Made by a program: the position numbers and the translations under genes
Shown: positions 52,763-63,336 of the stretch, piece after piece
How positions within the stretch are numbered: the stretch's first letter is position 1
Layout of the letters: every line of letters starts with the position of its first letter
Notes under the pieces: model-generated
The model's input: the letters and a program-made list of their open reading frames with translations, nothing else
Databases searched by the model: none
Told to the model about the DNA's origin: nothing
From: an uncultured Fibrobacter sp.
GTDB taxonomy: Bacteria > Fibrobacterota > Fibrobacteria > Fibrobacterales > Fibrobacteraceae
Length of the DNA: 64,000 bases
Assembly: GCA_900313675.1 (NCBI GenBank)
Contig: OMSO01000001.1
Coordinates: forward strand, 1-64,000
Direction of reading: 5' to 3'

Positions 52763-53712
52763 GAGAATCCCCTACCCCGGATTTCGTCCTTCACGGTTTC
52801 GCCTGCCTGGACAGCAGCTCCCGCAAACAAGATGGAGTTTTCCACACGAGCGCCTTCGGGCAGATCCACTCCATTTTGGACAACTGAACAGCCGACCTTC
52901 GAAACGCGACTCTGCACCGTTGAATGCAGATGGTCGCCGACCCAGCTGTTCAGCCCCAGTTCCTGCAGGCGGGCGTCGCAGGCTGCCTTCAGGCCCGCGG
53001 GGCTTCCCATGTCTATCCAGGTGGCGTCCATCTGGCTGCAGTCCACATAAATCGGGTGACCCGCCGCAAGTTCCTGTTTCCAGAATTCCCGGATGTCGAA
53101 TTCGCCGTCCTTGATGCGGGCAAGGGCCGCATCGCTGTACCAGGACACTCCCGAGAAGGTGGCGGGCTTGCCCTGTTCTGAACCGAAACGGCCCGCAACT
53201 CCTGCCAAGTGTCCGTTTCCGTCGACACGGAAGGTATTTACCTGAGGGAACTCCACCGCCAAGAGCGCCACGTCGCAGCGGTCGCGGCGGGCGTTCTCCA
53301 TAAATTTATTCAAGTCGAAACGGCAGTAGGCGTCGCCGTTCATCACCAGGAGCCCGCCGCGGTAACCTTCGTTGTATATGCGTTTCAGGGGGCCTGCGGT
53401 CCCGAGGATTTCCGGCTCTTCCCAGACCTTCTCGAACCCGAGACGCGCACCTTCGGCTATCACCTGTTCTGCAAGGTAGTGAGCGTTGGCGTGAAGCCGC
53501 ACAGGCCCAAGCTCCCTGGCACGAATCGCCTGGATTTCCAGGATGCTCTTGTCCACCACAGGCACCAACGGCTTGGGCATGTCTTCGGTCAAGGGCCGAA
53601 GCCTCGTGCCGAGGCCAGCCGCAAGAATCAAGACGTTGAGTTTTTCCCTTTCCAAATTTTTCTCTTTCGTTTCGTTATAATAAGGGCCAAGTAAAAAACG
53701 CCCACAGGTCAT
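52750..53712 (-). CDS. NDP-sugar nucleotidyltransferase (MurU/GlmU-N-like)
   Basis: 320 residues from the first ATG, but the conserved domain begins at residue ~26: LNVLILAAGLGTRLRPLTED, PKPLVPVVDKSILE. The upstream 25 residues are unlikely; a TTG start (LEREKLNVL) is possible and the true start is unresolved. VMNGDAYCRFDL is the metal-binding region. Likely forms a nucleotide sugar, perhaps in cell-wall recycling. C-terminal part resembles a left-handed helix (HSTVQSRVSKVGCSVVQNG). Confidence 0.82.
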   Translation of the reverse strand: MTCGRFLLGPYYNETKEKNLEREKLNVLILAAGLGTRLRPLTEDMPKPLVPVVDKSILEIQAIRARELGPVRLHANAHYLAEQVIAEGARLGFEKVWEEPEILGTAGPLKRIYNEGYRGGLLVMNGDAYCRFDLNKFMENARRDRCDVALLAVEFPQVNTFRVDGNGHLAGVAGRFGSEQGKPATFSGVSWYSDAALARIKDGEFDIREFWKQELAAGHPIYVDCSQMDATWIDMGSPAGLKAACDARLQELGLNSWVGDHLHSTVQSRVSKVGCSVVQNGVDLPEGARVENSILFAGAAVQAGETVKDEIRGRGFSWKL

Positions 53713-53749
53713 ACCCGAGGACGTTAAAAATAATCAAACCATCACGGGA

Positions 53750-55261
<1,512 letters not shown>

Positions 55262-55399
55262 TTAGGGGCTAGAAAAAAGTGTAAAAAAAGCTTTTTAAGA
55301 CTAACGAAAGGAAGGTTCCGGTCTTCAAACAATTAACCTTCATAGGCTTTTAGCGCCAATCTTCTTTTTCTATATTCCCACCCGCAACAAGGAGATTTT

Positions 55400-55591
55400 A
55401 TGGTCGCCGAAGGTGAACACAACAAGTGGATTGCGCTGGCCCTTTGTATTTTGCTCGGGTACCTGGGAATCCATCGCTTTTACGAAGGAAAAATCTGGAC
55501 GGGAATTCTCTGGCTCTGCACGGCAGGACTTGGCGGCATCGGTGTCATTGTAGATGCCATCCTCATCGTGATGAAACCGGAGAAGTACTGA
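55400..55591 (+). CDS. TM2-domain membrane protein
   Basis: 63 residues. Two transmembrane helices flanking GYLGIHRFYEGKIWTGI and GLGGIGVIVDAILIV, the TM2 signature. Clear ribosome-binding site AAGGAG. A TATATT box sits at 55371-55376. Function unknown. Confidence 0.92.
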   Translation: MVAEGEHNKWIALALCILLGYLGIHRFYEGKIWTGILWLCTAGLGGIGVIVDAILIVMKPEKY

Positions 55592-55640
55592 GTTGTGAGT
55601 GGTGAGTGGTGAGTGGTGAGTGGTGAGTTGTGAGGTGTGT
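55589..55640. repeat. TGAGTGG heptad tract
   Basis: Five near-perfect units of gagtggt followed by gagttgtgagg, straight after the TM2 stop codon. It runs into the annotated start region of rdgB. Confidence 0.75.
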
Positions 55641-55643
55641 GGT

Positions 55644-56342
55644 ATGAGATATGAGGCACGAACCTCAAAGGGAGCCTTTGGCGACCGAGCTCACACCTCA
55701 AAGCGAAGCGACCTCAAACCCCTAGCCCCTAGATTCGCTACCGGAAGTGCCGGAAAAATTAGAGATTTCGCCCATATCCTTGGAACCGACCATTACGAAT
55801 TCCAGACCTTGAAAGACATCGGCTTTGACGGCGACATCGTAGAAGACGGCAAGACCTTTGCCGAAAACGCCATCATCAAGTCGGACACCACCGCCCGCTG
55901 GCTTATGGAACGCGGAATCGAAGCCACCGTGCTTGCCGACGATTCCGGACTGGAAGTTTTCGCCCTGAACGGGGAACCGGGAATCTACAGCGCCCGCTAC
56001 AGCGGAGGCCACGGAAACGACATAAGCAACAACGAACTGCTCCTGAAAAAACTGGAAAATATCGAAGACCGCAGGGCCCGATATTTCTGCGCCCTTTCGT
56101 ACCAGACCGTTTCGCAAGTCGACGGCAAGTTCAGCATCAGCGAGCCCCGTATTTTCGAAGGGGAATGCCGCGGGACCATCAACCACGCCCCCGTAGGCGA
56201 CATGGGCTTCGGTTACGACCCGCTCTTTGTACCCGACGGCGAGACCCGCACCTTCGCCCAGATGGAACTGGAAGAGAAAAAGGCCATCAGCCATCGCGGA
56301 AACGCCATCCGCGCCCTGAAGGCGGCACTACAACGGAAATAG
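55644..56342 (+). CDS. rdgB: Non-canonical purine NTP pyrophosphatase RdgB/HAM1
   Basis: 232 residues from ATG 55644, but homology starts only at residue ~31 (FATGSAGKIRDFAHILG). The family start motif is an ATGN-x-GK just after the initiating Met. The first ~30 residues (MRYEARTSKGAFGDRAHTSK) come from intergenic repeat DNA. Either a new N-terminus has been added or a non-ATG start is used. TVLADDSGLEVFALNGEPG and GDMGFGYDPLFV are active-site motifs. Removes ITP/XTP from the nucleotide pool. Confidence 0.9.
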   Translation: MRYEARTSKGAFGDRAHTSKRSDLKPLAPRFATGSAGKIRDFAHILGTDHYEFQTLKDIGFDGDIVEDGKTFAENAIIKSDTTARWLMERGIEATVLADDSGLEVFALNGEPGIYSARYSGGHGNDISNNELLLKKLENIEDRRARYFCALSYQTVSQVDGKFSISEPRIFEGECRGTINHAPVGDMGFGYDPLFVPDGETRTFAQMELEEKKAISHRGNAIRALKAALQRK

Positions 56343-57074
56343 AGCGTAGTGTTCCTTGGTGTAGGCCCGAGTGTAGGCGTTAAAATGCCACCATTCGCTA
56401 CTTAGAGGAACCCAACCCGCTCGAAGCATAATAGAACGCAAAATCTTGCGGTTGTTTACCTGTTGTTCGGTAAGGCGACCGCTTTGCAGGGCATCCGACT
56501 CCCCTACCTCGCCTGCGCAGCGTTCAAAGGAATCAAAGTCCGTTCCCATGTCCAGCAGGTTCCCTTCGGCATCGGTGATGCTCAGGTCCAATGCAAGCCC
56601 ATAATTGTGGAGTCCGCCGGTAACGCCGGATGACACATAGTTGGAATAGGGCGTGCCTGCCACCGTACGTTTCAAGGCCGACTGGGCATACAGAGGGCGG
56701 GAGGCGTCGAAAATCACCAGCACAGAGCCCGGCATTTCCTTCTCCATAATCTTGATGGCCCGTTTGAGCTTCGGCAGGGCGTCTTTATGGACAAAAGCCC
56801 GCTGCACTCCGCAATACAAATCGTGTCCCGTCACGTTGTTGAAAGTGCCATACCGCAAGTCCATACGGAGACCTTTCAGGCGGGTGATTTCTACCATATT
56901 GGAATCCGTAGTGGCAAATTCAATCCATTTCTTGACCGAAGAACAGAAACGCAGGGGCTTTTCGGGCTTGGGCGGCACGAACAGGGAATCCGTCTCGTGA
57001 GCAAAAGCTACAGCACATAAGAGAAAAACAGACAGAAATAACGTCTTTTTCAAAACTTGCAACTCATAACTCAT
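56328..57074 (-). CDS. D-Ala-D-Ala dipeptidase (VanX/DdpX, M15D)
   Basis: 248 residues from the first ATG; the signal peptide starts at residue ~9 (KKTLFLSVFLLCAVAFA), so a TTG start is possible and the first eight residues come from a heptad repeat. Zinc motif SGVTGGLHNYGLALDLS and SEWWHFNAYT. Exported dipeptidase acting on D-Ala-D-Ala, probably for peptidoglycan recycling. Ends convergently with rdgB, 15 bp overlap. Confidence 0.9.
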   Translation of the reverse strand: MSYELQVLKKTLFLSVFLLCAVAFAHETDSLFVPPKPEKPLRFCSSVKKWIEFATTDSNMVEITRLKGLRMDLRYGTFNNVTGHDLYCGVQRAFVHKDALPKLKRAIKIMEKEMPGSVLVIFDASRPLYAQSALKRTVAGTPYSNYVSSGVTGGLHNYGLALDLSITDAEGNLLDMGTDFDSFERCAGEVGESDALQSGRLTEQQVNNRKILRSIMLRAGWVPLSSEWWHFNAYTRAYTKEHYALFPL

Positions 57075-57119
57075 TACTCACAACTCACCACCCATTTCAC
57101 ACTACACACTTTCGCACCA

Positions 57120-59486
57120 TTATATTCCCAGCTGCACTTCTACGCCGAACTGCAAGTAAAGTCCCATGCCTTTCGCCATAAAGGGAACCAGGTCGTAACC
57201 GTCGTTGGAATCGCCGTCGGCATCCCTGGTCACCCAAGAACGCTCACGGGCGTTCTCGCCGCCCAAGAACTTGAGAGCGGGCACATCCAGCTTGGCAAAG
57301 ATGTTGTCCACTTCCAGGTAGAAACGGGCACTCCTGAAGAAATACTTCGAAGTCATCAGGTCCAGATTCAGGCGCAAGTCGGTGCGGAACAGGTCCGTAA
57401 ACTCGTTCAGGTCCTTGAGCCTGCGCTTGCCGTTGGTGCCATCGGCACTGGAAGGTTCAATCTGGTAATAGTACAAGGGCCTGTGCCACAAAGCATGGTG
57501 GGTCAAGATGACCGAAACCAGGGAGTCCTTGCGGGGGTAATAACGGAAATGGGAAACCACGTCCAGACGGGAGTTCGCCTCCCACGGGAGGGAATTGCCA
57601 GAACCCTCCAACTCGTATTCACCATAGACGGAACTGATATTGGTGGACATGGAGAAATGGTGAGAGGTTTTCCATTCCATCTTGGCTCCGCCACCAAAGA
57701 CCCAGGCGAAATCCACGTCGGTCACGTCTTCGTACTGAGCGTAGGCCTTAGGCATGGGCAGCAGCGGATCTGGATAGTAACGACCAAAACCAGAAGCCTG
57801 CACATCCAGGTACTTGGAACGGTAACCGAGACCCAACTTGGCGGAGGTTCCCGATTCTAGACGGCCCGTCAGGTCTCCCTTGTCGTAGTAGGGTTTCCAG
57901 TCGCTGCGGTAGGCGGCGTTTCCGAACAGGCGCCAGTAGGCGGTATCCGCTCCCGACAAGTTCCGTTCCATGTCCAGAGAGGCCGTAGGAGCGGCCTTGT
58001 GGTCCATGGCGTCGGCCACGGCTCCCGCAGAAAGAATGTACTGATAATAATCCCGCTTCCAGTCCAGACGACCCGTTCCGGAAACAACGCCCGTCTGGTA
58101 GTCGTCGGACTGTTCGCCGAAATTCAAGTAGTTCCTTTCCAAAATGTGCTGCTCGTAAAGGAGAGCGCCGCTGAGCTTGGAGCCCAGAATGTTCCCCTTG
58201 AAATTCTTGTCCAGCCCGCCCGAAATGGTAGTGTGGGTATAGTCATAACCGTCAATGAAGGACCGTTGAGCCTGGTCCATATTGACGTCCTCGGCAGGAG
58301 TCTTGAACCCGGTGGTATCACGCAGGGTATCGCTCAGGTATTCCCGGACAAAACCCGCGTGGGCGCTGGTTCCAAAGCGGGAAGCGTATTCCGCCCCCAA
58401 CACCAGGTAGTTCTGCTCACCCGAAATAATATCGATGGAGTTCACCTCGTCGTAGGCCGTAGAAGTATCTTGCCGGATTTTATATTCGTCGGAACTGTAC
58501 AGGGTGCGGATAGCCCAGGTGTTGCCCATGGAATCGGAGCCGTTCAGCTGGGCGTAGATGTCAAAGGCAGTCAGGTCGAAGGGGTCCGAAGACTTGACCC
58601 GGCAATCGTTTACGCAGTCGCCGTCGCGCTTGCGGAATTCCGTAAAGAACTTTTCGCCCAGGTTCTTGAGCATCTCGCCGTCCAGCCTACGGAAAGCGAA
58701 ACGGAAACTATCCCAGAAAAGCCAGGGAGCATCCACCACCACTTCTTGCACCGTAAGGCCAACGGCACCCTTAAGCCCCCACTCTCCCTTGGTCTGTTCG
58801 GGCAGGTACTGGATAGAAGTGGCAAGGCCCTGGCCGATTGGGCCCGAACCGTAATGGTCGTGGACTTCAATCCCGCTCAAGATGTGGGGGTTGATTACCG
58901 AAAGGTTTCCGGGAAATCCCACATCCAGGTGACGCATGTTGGGAATCCGGAGCCTGCCCAAGTGGTAAGCCACGTCCCCCGCACGGGAACCGTCGTAGTA
59001 AAGAGCGCTGCTAAAATCTTTCTGACCCGAGATTCCCGGCATCTGGCTCAGGTGTTCCGTCACGTCGAAACGCATACCCGCCGCATCTTCCAGCTTGTCC
59101 ACCGAAATGGTACGGACGGGTTCCCACTTCTCAGGTTCTCCGCCACCGACGATGGTGCTTGCCCCCAAGTCCCGCAGGTTCGAAGAAAGACTCACCACCA
59201 TGTCCAGCACATCGGCAAAGTCCTGCAGTTCCACAAAGACGCTGTCGTAACCGGGTTTCTTGAACACCAGGGCCGCATTACGGGAATCAACCGTAAACTC
59301 AAAACGGCCATCGGAATTGGTGGTCCCCAGTTTTTTGCCGGACCGGTAAGTCACCTCTACATCGGTAATAGGCAGTTCCGACTCCGAATCCACCACCACA
59401 CCCACAATGGGCGTAGGCGTCGCGGCAAAAGCATATGCCGCAAGCAGGGCCAAAATCCAGAGCCATCTAAACTTCATAAGACACAA
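57120..59486 (-). CDS. TonB-dependent-receptor-like outer-membrane protein with carboxypeptidase-regulatory-like N-domain
   Basis: 788 residues. Signal peptide 1-22. Residues ~25-110 are a carboxypeptidase-regulatory-like beta-sandwich (GVVVDSESELPITDVEVTYR, GTTNSDGRFEFTV). A plug-like part follows (DVTEHLSQMPGISGQKDFSS) and then a beta-barrel with many short strands. No clear TonB box is seen. Substrate unknown. The ubiquitin gene precedes it by 19 bp on the same strand, so the two may share a transcript. Confidence 0.85.
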   Translation of the reverse strand: MCLMKFRWLWILALLAAYAFAATPTPIVGVVVDSESELPITDVEVTYRSGKKLGTTNSDGRFEFTVDSRNAALVFKKPGYDSVFVELQDFADVLDMVVSLSSNLRDLGASTIVGGGEPEKWEPVRTISVDKLEDAAGMRFDVTEHLSQMPGISGQKDFSSALYYDGSRAGDVAYHLGRLRIPNMRHLDVGFPGNLSVINPHILSGIEVHDHYGSGPIGQGLATSIQYLPEQTKGEWGLKGAVGLTVQEVVVDAPWLFWDSFRFAFRRLDGEMLKNLGEKFFTEFRKRDGDCVNDCRVKSSDPFDLTAFDIYAQLNGSDSMGNTWAIRTLYSSDEYKIRQDTSTAYDEVNSIDIISGEQNYLVLGAEYASRFGTSAHAGFVREYLSDTLRDTTGFKTPAEDVNMDQAQRSFIDGYDYTHTTISGGLDKNFKGNILGSKLSGALLYEQHILERNYLNFGEQSDDYQTGVVSGTGRLDWKRDYYQYILSAGAVADAMDHKAAPTASLDMERNLSGADTAYWRLFGNAAYRSDWKPYYDKGDLTGRLESGTSAKLGLGYRSKYLDVQASGFGRYYPDPLLPMPKAYAQYEDVTDVDFAWVFGGGAKMEWKTSHHFSMSTNISSVYGEYELEGSGNSLPWEANSRLDVVSHFRYYPRKDSLVSVILTHHALWHRPLYYYQIEPSSADGTNGKRRLKDLNEFTDLFRTDLRLNLDLMTSKYFFRSARFYLEVDNIFAKLDVPALKFLGGENARERSWVTRDADGDSNDGYDLVPFMAKGMGLYLQFGVEVQLGI

Positions 59487-59504
59487 TGTAGAAAAAAAGC
59501 CTTG

Positions 59505-60254
59505 CTATTTGACCAAAATTTGCCGAACCTTTGTCACATTCCCAACAGAAACACGGACAAGGTACAATCCAGAAGGGATGGACTCAAAACTCACAGAATG
59601 ATTAAGAGATCTCTTTTTCAAGTTACCCATCATGTCAAAGACAAGAATACTGACATCGGAACCTTGTGAATTTACCACCAACATGTTATCCGAAACAACA
59701 ATTTCAAAGCCTTCGGCAGGCATGGGGTACAATGTCTGCGTCTCTCGACTTCCCGAACTAGACCCTGCGCCTTTTTCAGAGGAACTAGAAATTACACTTT
59801 CCGAATAACTCGACTCAATGTTTTGTGAAGAACTAGATTCTGCTATTTCCGAAGAACTTGACTCAATATTTTGCGAAGAACTGGATTCTGCTATTTCCGA
59901 AGAACTTGACTCAATGTTTTGCGAAGAACTGGACGCATCATCCATAGAACTTGAACTTTCACCATGCAAGCGTTGAACAAGGTGGAGGGTCGACTCATTC
60001 CCTATATTGTAATCTGCCAAAGTATGACCATCTTCCAGTTGTTTCCCAGCAAAGATTAGTCGTTGTTCCTCCGGAGGAATGTTCTCCTTTTCCTGTATTT
60101 TCTCCTTGACCGCATCTATGGAATCACTAGGTTCCACCTCCAACGTCAAAGTTTTTCCCGTCAGCATCTTTACAAAAATTTGCATCGCACAAACATTCGT
60201 TGCCACTACGAGAATCAACAATGCAGCAATTCTTTTGTAAAACAACCCTTTCAT
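59505..60254 (-). CDS. Secreted ubiquitin with Ser-rich linker and sorting-type C-terminal domain
   Basis: 249 residues. Signal peptide 1-23 ([12 protein letters not shown]) with an A-type cleavage site directly before Met24. Residues 24-99 (59958-60185) are ubiquitin: [20 protein letters not shown]...[18 protein letters not shown]...[12 protein letters not shown]. Against human ubiquitin (known sequence) I count 59/76 identities. Lys 6, 11, 27, 29, 33 and 48 and the Leu8/Ile44/Val70 patch are kept; Lys63 is Asn and the C-terminal Gly-Gly is Gly-Glu. Residues 100-171 are eight octapeptides ([16 protein letters not shown]). Residues 172-249 ([24 protein letters not shown]) resemble a type IX sorting domain. 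Likely acquired from a eukaryote. No E1, E2, E3 or deubiquitinase gene is seen in the window. Confidence 0.95.
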   Translation of the reverse strand: MKGLFYKRIAALLILVVATNVCAMQIFVKMLTGKTLTLEVEPSDSIDAVKEKIQEKENIPPEEQRLIFAGKQLEDGHTLADYNIGNESTLHLVQRLHGESSSSMDDASSSSQNIESSSSEIAESSSSQNIESSSSEIAESSSSQNIESSYSESVISSSSEKGAGSSSGSRETQTLYPMPAEGFEIVVSDNMLVVNSQGSDVSILVFDMMGNLKKRSLNHSVSFESIPSGLYLVRVSVGNVTKVRQILVK

Positions 60255-60581
60255 TTTTGCACTCCCAACATTTCATTACCCGAAATGTATGCCAAATATA
60301 AAAAAACGCCTCTTGCTTAACCCCATACCTCTGCAACCTATTCCTACAGTCCAGCCCCTAGATTCTAGCCCCAAGCGGATCTTCGTGATTCTAACGCTGC
60401 GCTCCAGAATGACAAGCTCCAGAATGACAGCGAGGATGACACCATTTGTCCCCATCACACCCCATACCTCAAAGGGCCGCAGGCCCGACCTCACACCTCA
60501 TACCCCTAGTCCCTAAATCCTAGCCCCTAGATCCTATCCCCTAAATCCTATCCCCTCCCCCCTATTTACTACATTTCTGCC
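60255..60581. other. Gene-free intergenic stretch with dispersed repeats
   Basis: Holds the presumed ubiquitin-gene promoter (TATATT at 60295-60300, minus strand) and a set of short repeats (tccagaatgacaagc; cccctagatccta; cctagtccctaaa) like those at 55250 and 55725. No coding signal. Confidence 0.5.
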
Positions 60582-61337
60582 ATGCGCGTTTATCTCGTAC
60601 AGATGGAATCCGTTTCCGGAGAAAAGGAAAAGAACCTGGAAAAGGCCAGGCGTATGGTACTTGAAGCCAAGCCCATACGCGAAAGCCTGATTCTTTTCCC
60701 CGAGATGTTTGCCACGGGGTACATTCCCGAACGCGCAGAGGAACTGGCCGAAGATTTCAAAACGGGCAGCGGTCCAACAGCGCAAATGCTGAGCCAGCTC
60801 GCAAAAGAAACGGACTGCTTCATCTTAGGTGGCGGCATGCACCGTGCAGCCAACGGCTTTACCAACCGCATTTGTCTTTACGGCCCAGCAAAAGCAACAG
60901 ACAAACAGCCCTACTACGACAAGGTCCACCCCTTCTTTCCGGAGCAAAAAGAATTCACCGCCGGCAAAGAAGTTACTTTGTTCAAAATTCAAGACCTTAC
61001 CCTGGCAACATTCATCTGCTACGACCTGCGATTCCCCGAAGAGTTCCGAAAAGCTAGAGCCAATGGCGCTCAAGCCTTTACCGTACAAGCCTCCTGGCCT
61101 GCCGTTCGCAACGAACACTGGGAAACACTGCTGCGTGCACGGGCCATCGAAAATCAGGCTTATGTTCTTGCAGTGAACAACGTCTCTGCCGACGGCACCT
61201 ACATCGGAAATTCGCAGGTCATCGCTCCCGACGGAGAATGCGTTGTGAAAGCGGAAGCAAAAAAAGAACAGGTGATTTCTGCAGAAATTTCGGCATCTAT
61301 TGTGGAAAAAATCCGCAAAGAATTTCCCATCTTTTAG
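60582..61337 (+). CDS. Carbon-nitrogen hydrolase (nitrilase/omega-amidase type)
   Basis: 251 residues. Catalytic triad motifs LFPEMFATGYIP (Glu), YDKVHPFFPEQKEF (Lys) and ATFICYDLRFPEEF (Cys). Also VQASWPAVRNEHWETLLRAR. Closest by memory to the YafV/omega-amidase branch that hydrolyses alpha-ketoglutaramate. Single-gene unit. Confidence 0.92.
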   Translation: MRVYLVQMESVSGEKEKNLEKARRMVLEAKPIRESLILFPEMFATGYIPERAEELAEDFKTGSGPTAQMLSQLAKETDCFILGGGMHRAANGFTNRICLYGPAKATDKQPYYDKVHPFFPEQKEFTAGKEVTLFKIQDLTLATFICYDLRFPEEFRKARANGAQAFTVQASWPAVRNEHWETLLRARAIENQAYVLAVNNVSADGTYIGNSQVIAPDGECVVKAEAKKEQVISAEISASIVEKIRKEFPIF

Positions 61338-61566
61338 CATTTACATTTTTCGTAAGTGATTTACATCACAGGCTTGTTCCAACATGGAGTATTCCTGTTT
61401 GAAAAGACAAAAATTTTATCTTCATAGCATTCAAGAAGTTACGATTTTAATGCCGCTAAAATCGATTTTTATTTCGACGATAAGAAAAAAATAACTTGGG
61501 AAATTGTCATACTTTTGTCATAAAATTAATCTAAATTAGTGAACAAATGGGAAAGCGAGGTGCCTT

Positions 61567-61707
61567 ATGACAAACCTGGACTTGAACAAAATGAACTACG
61601 CAAGAGCCCTGATCAGGGCTGGAGTCGCTAGGGATTTGATACTCAAGATTACCTCCATTTCCAATTACCAATACGCCCAAATCCAGCGGGAACTGCTGGC
61701 CGCCTAG
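61567..61707 (+). CDS. Small hypothetical helical protein
   Basis: 46 residues: MTNLDLNKMNYARALIRAGV to QIQRELLAA. The ribosome-binding site GCGAGG lies 7 bases upstream. The body is predicted to form two helices and looks like a small HTH-type or adaptor protein. The gene-free stretch 61338-61566 before it holds a TTGTCA...TAATCT pair but no clear promoter. Confidence 0.45.
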   Translation: MTNLDLNKMNYARALIRAGVARDLILKITSISNYQYAQIQRELLAA

Positions 61708-61708
61708 C

Positions 61709-62065
61709 GTGCAACTGGTATTGGAAATCGAAGCGCAACCGGCCACTAACGGAGTGGCAAGGCAAGGGGCATTGGCCTCGTGCCGCAGGGACGGCTCCCT
61801 CTTCATTGAATCCAGAGACGGTCTTAAGCCCGGCCAATTTATATTGACCCCCGCTGACAAATTTCCCTGGAATCAATTTCTCCCAAAGCTTCTTGCCGCC
61901 TGGCAAATGGGCGACATGGAAGATGTTCCCGCAGCATTCTGTCCACAGAAAAGAATCCCCGAATTCGTGCTGGAAGGCTTTGACAAAGAACCTCTGGAAA
62001 ACCAGCTGAAAATTCTTTCTACCTTGCGCAAGCAAGGATTCTTTCCAAAGCTTCCAACCAAATGA
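61709..62065 (+). CDS. Hypothetical protein upstream of maltokinase
   Basis: 118 residues, starting with GTG right after the previous stop (one base apart). No family recognised. QFILTPADKFPWNQFLPKLL and FCPQKRIPEFVLEGFDKEPL suggest a compact soluble protein. The stop overlaps the maltokinase ATG (ATGA), so it is translationally coupled to it. Confidence 0.65.
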   Translation: MQLVLEIEAQPATNGVARQGALASCRRDGSLFIESRDGLKPGQFILTPADKFPWNQFLPKLLAAWQMGDMEDVPAAFCPQKRIPEFVLEGFDKEPLENQLKILSTLRKQGFFPKLPTK

Positions 62066-63336
62066 TAAACCTGCAGGACATCATCGGCAAGCGGTGGTAC
62101 ATGGGCAAGGGCCGCACTCCCACCCACTTTGAACAAATTGACGAACTCACTATCGGCAACGCCTCCATATCCCTTGTATCCCTGCGATTTCGGGAAGGGG
62201 AACCTGACCTTTACCTGCTCATCGAAAATGACGATTTTATTGGGCCCTTATTATACCGTGCCCTCGGGAAAACCGTAGGTTCCAAGAGTTTCAGAAGCAA
62301 GAAAGGAATCTTTTCGTTTGTAACCTACAGCAAATTTGGGCGGGATGACCTTGAATCGCTGAAACCCATTTCTGCCGAACAGAGCAATTCTTCTTTTGTT
62401 GCTCCAGGAAAAATTTTCTTCAAGATTTTCAGGCGCTTGCAGGCCGGAGCCCATCCCGAAGAAGAAGTTCTGCGTTTCTTGAACGAACAGGGCTATCAGG
62501 GAAGCCCAGAACTGCTTGCCTCTTGCCACTACACCGGTGACAGCGGCAAGACCTTCGTTCTCGGGATTCTGGAAAAGCACATCCCCGGCGCCCAAAACGC
62601 CTGGGATGTTTTCACCCGGGAACCAACCGCTGAAAAGGCTTACGAACTGGGGCGCGAGACCGCCCGCATGCACAATGCCCTGCGTGAAATGGACGGGTGC
62701 GAAGCTCCTTCGGAAATGCCACCGATTGAAAAGCTGAGAAGGCTTTTGGAACAAAACGCTGCCAGATTCCGGGTCGGGGCCCGGAATGACGAGTCTGGAG
62801 ACGCAAGTGGATTCCCGGACGCTGCCCGGAATGACGAGTTTAAAAGCGCTGCCGGAAATGACGAGTTGACTGCCGTTCAGGCCATCCTCCCCCGCCTACA
62901 AAAAATCTGGACCGAAACAGCCCCGAACATAAGCGCCATTTTCAAGCCACAACGGATTCACGGGGACTTTCACCTAGGGCAGGTCCTGATGACACCCGAT
63001 GCACGATTCAAGATGATAGACTTCGAAGGAGAGCCTACCAGAAGTCTGGAATTCCGCCGTGGACTCCGGAGCCCCGCCGTAGATGTGGCTGGAATGATCC
63101 GCAGCTTCGCCTACGCCGAAGCCGTCAGCAAAAAAAACATGGACAATGTCCGTCAGGCATTTATCCAGGGCTATGCAAAAACAGCAAATGTTCCTGAAGA
63201 CGCCCTGCAGCAAGAACTAAAGCCCTACATTATGGCAAAGGCCATCTACGAGGCGTGTTATGAATTGGAATTCAGGCCGGACTGGTTCTGGATTCCGGCA
63301 AGGGCGTTAATCCAGCTCGCCAATCCAGGGGAATAG
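62062..63336 (+). CDS. Maltokinase (Pep2/Mak-like)
   Basis: 424 residues. N-terminal cap IIGKRWYMGKGRTPTHFEQI is typical of maltokinase. Kinase motifs RIHGDFHLGQVLM (~292-304) and KMIDFEGEPTRSLEFRR (catalytic HGD and metal D). Phosphorylates maltose to maltose-1-phosphate for GlgE-type glucan synthesis. Residues ~234-268 are a repeat insertion (see separate entry). Ends convergently with the GH57 gene, 30-bp overlap. Confidence 0.88.
   Translation: MINLQDIIGKRWYMGKGRTPTHFEQIDELTIGNASISLVSLRFREGEPDLYLLIENDDFIGPLLYRALGKTVGSKSFRSKKGIFSFVTYSKFGRDDLESLKPISAEQSNSSFVAPGKIFFKIFRRLQAGAHPEEEVLRFLNEQGYQGSPELLASCHYTGDSGKTFVLGILEKHIPGAQNAWDVFTREPTAEKAYELGRETARMHNALREMDGCEAPSEMPPIEKLRRLLEQNAARFRVGARNDESGDASGFPDAARNDEFKSAAGNDELTAVQAILPRLQKIWTETAPNISAIFKPQRIHGDFHLGQVLMTPDARFKMIDFEGEPTRSLEFRRGLRSPAVDVAGMIRSFAYAEAVSKKNMDNVRQAFIQGYAKTANVPEDALQQELKPYIMAKAIYEACYELEFRPDWFWIPARALIQLANPGE
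62765..62867 (+). repeat. In-frame palindromic repeat insertion inside the maltokinase gene
   Basis: Three units, each ending GGAATGACGAGT or GAAATGACGAGT (GATTCCGGG...CCCGGAATGACGAG; ATTCCCGGACGC...; GCGCTGCCGG...), translate as RNDE, RNDE, GNDE. The same palindrome type is intergenic at 31373-31394 and 48203-48228. Insertion keeps the frame. Confidence 0.8.

Noticed and set aside
57999-59669. 556-codon open frame opposite the TonB-receptor-like and ubiquitin genes
   Set aside because: It crosses two well-supported genes on the other strand and resembles no protein.
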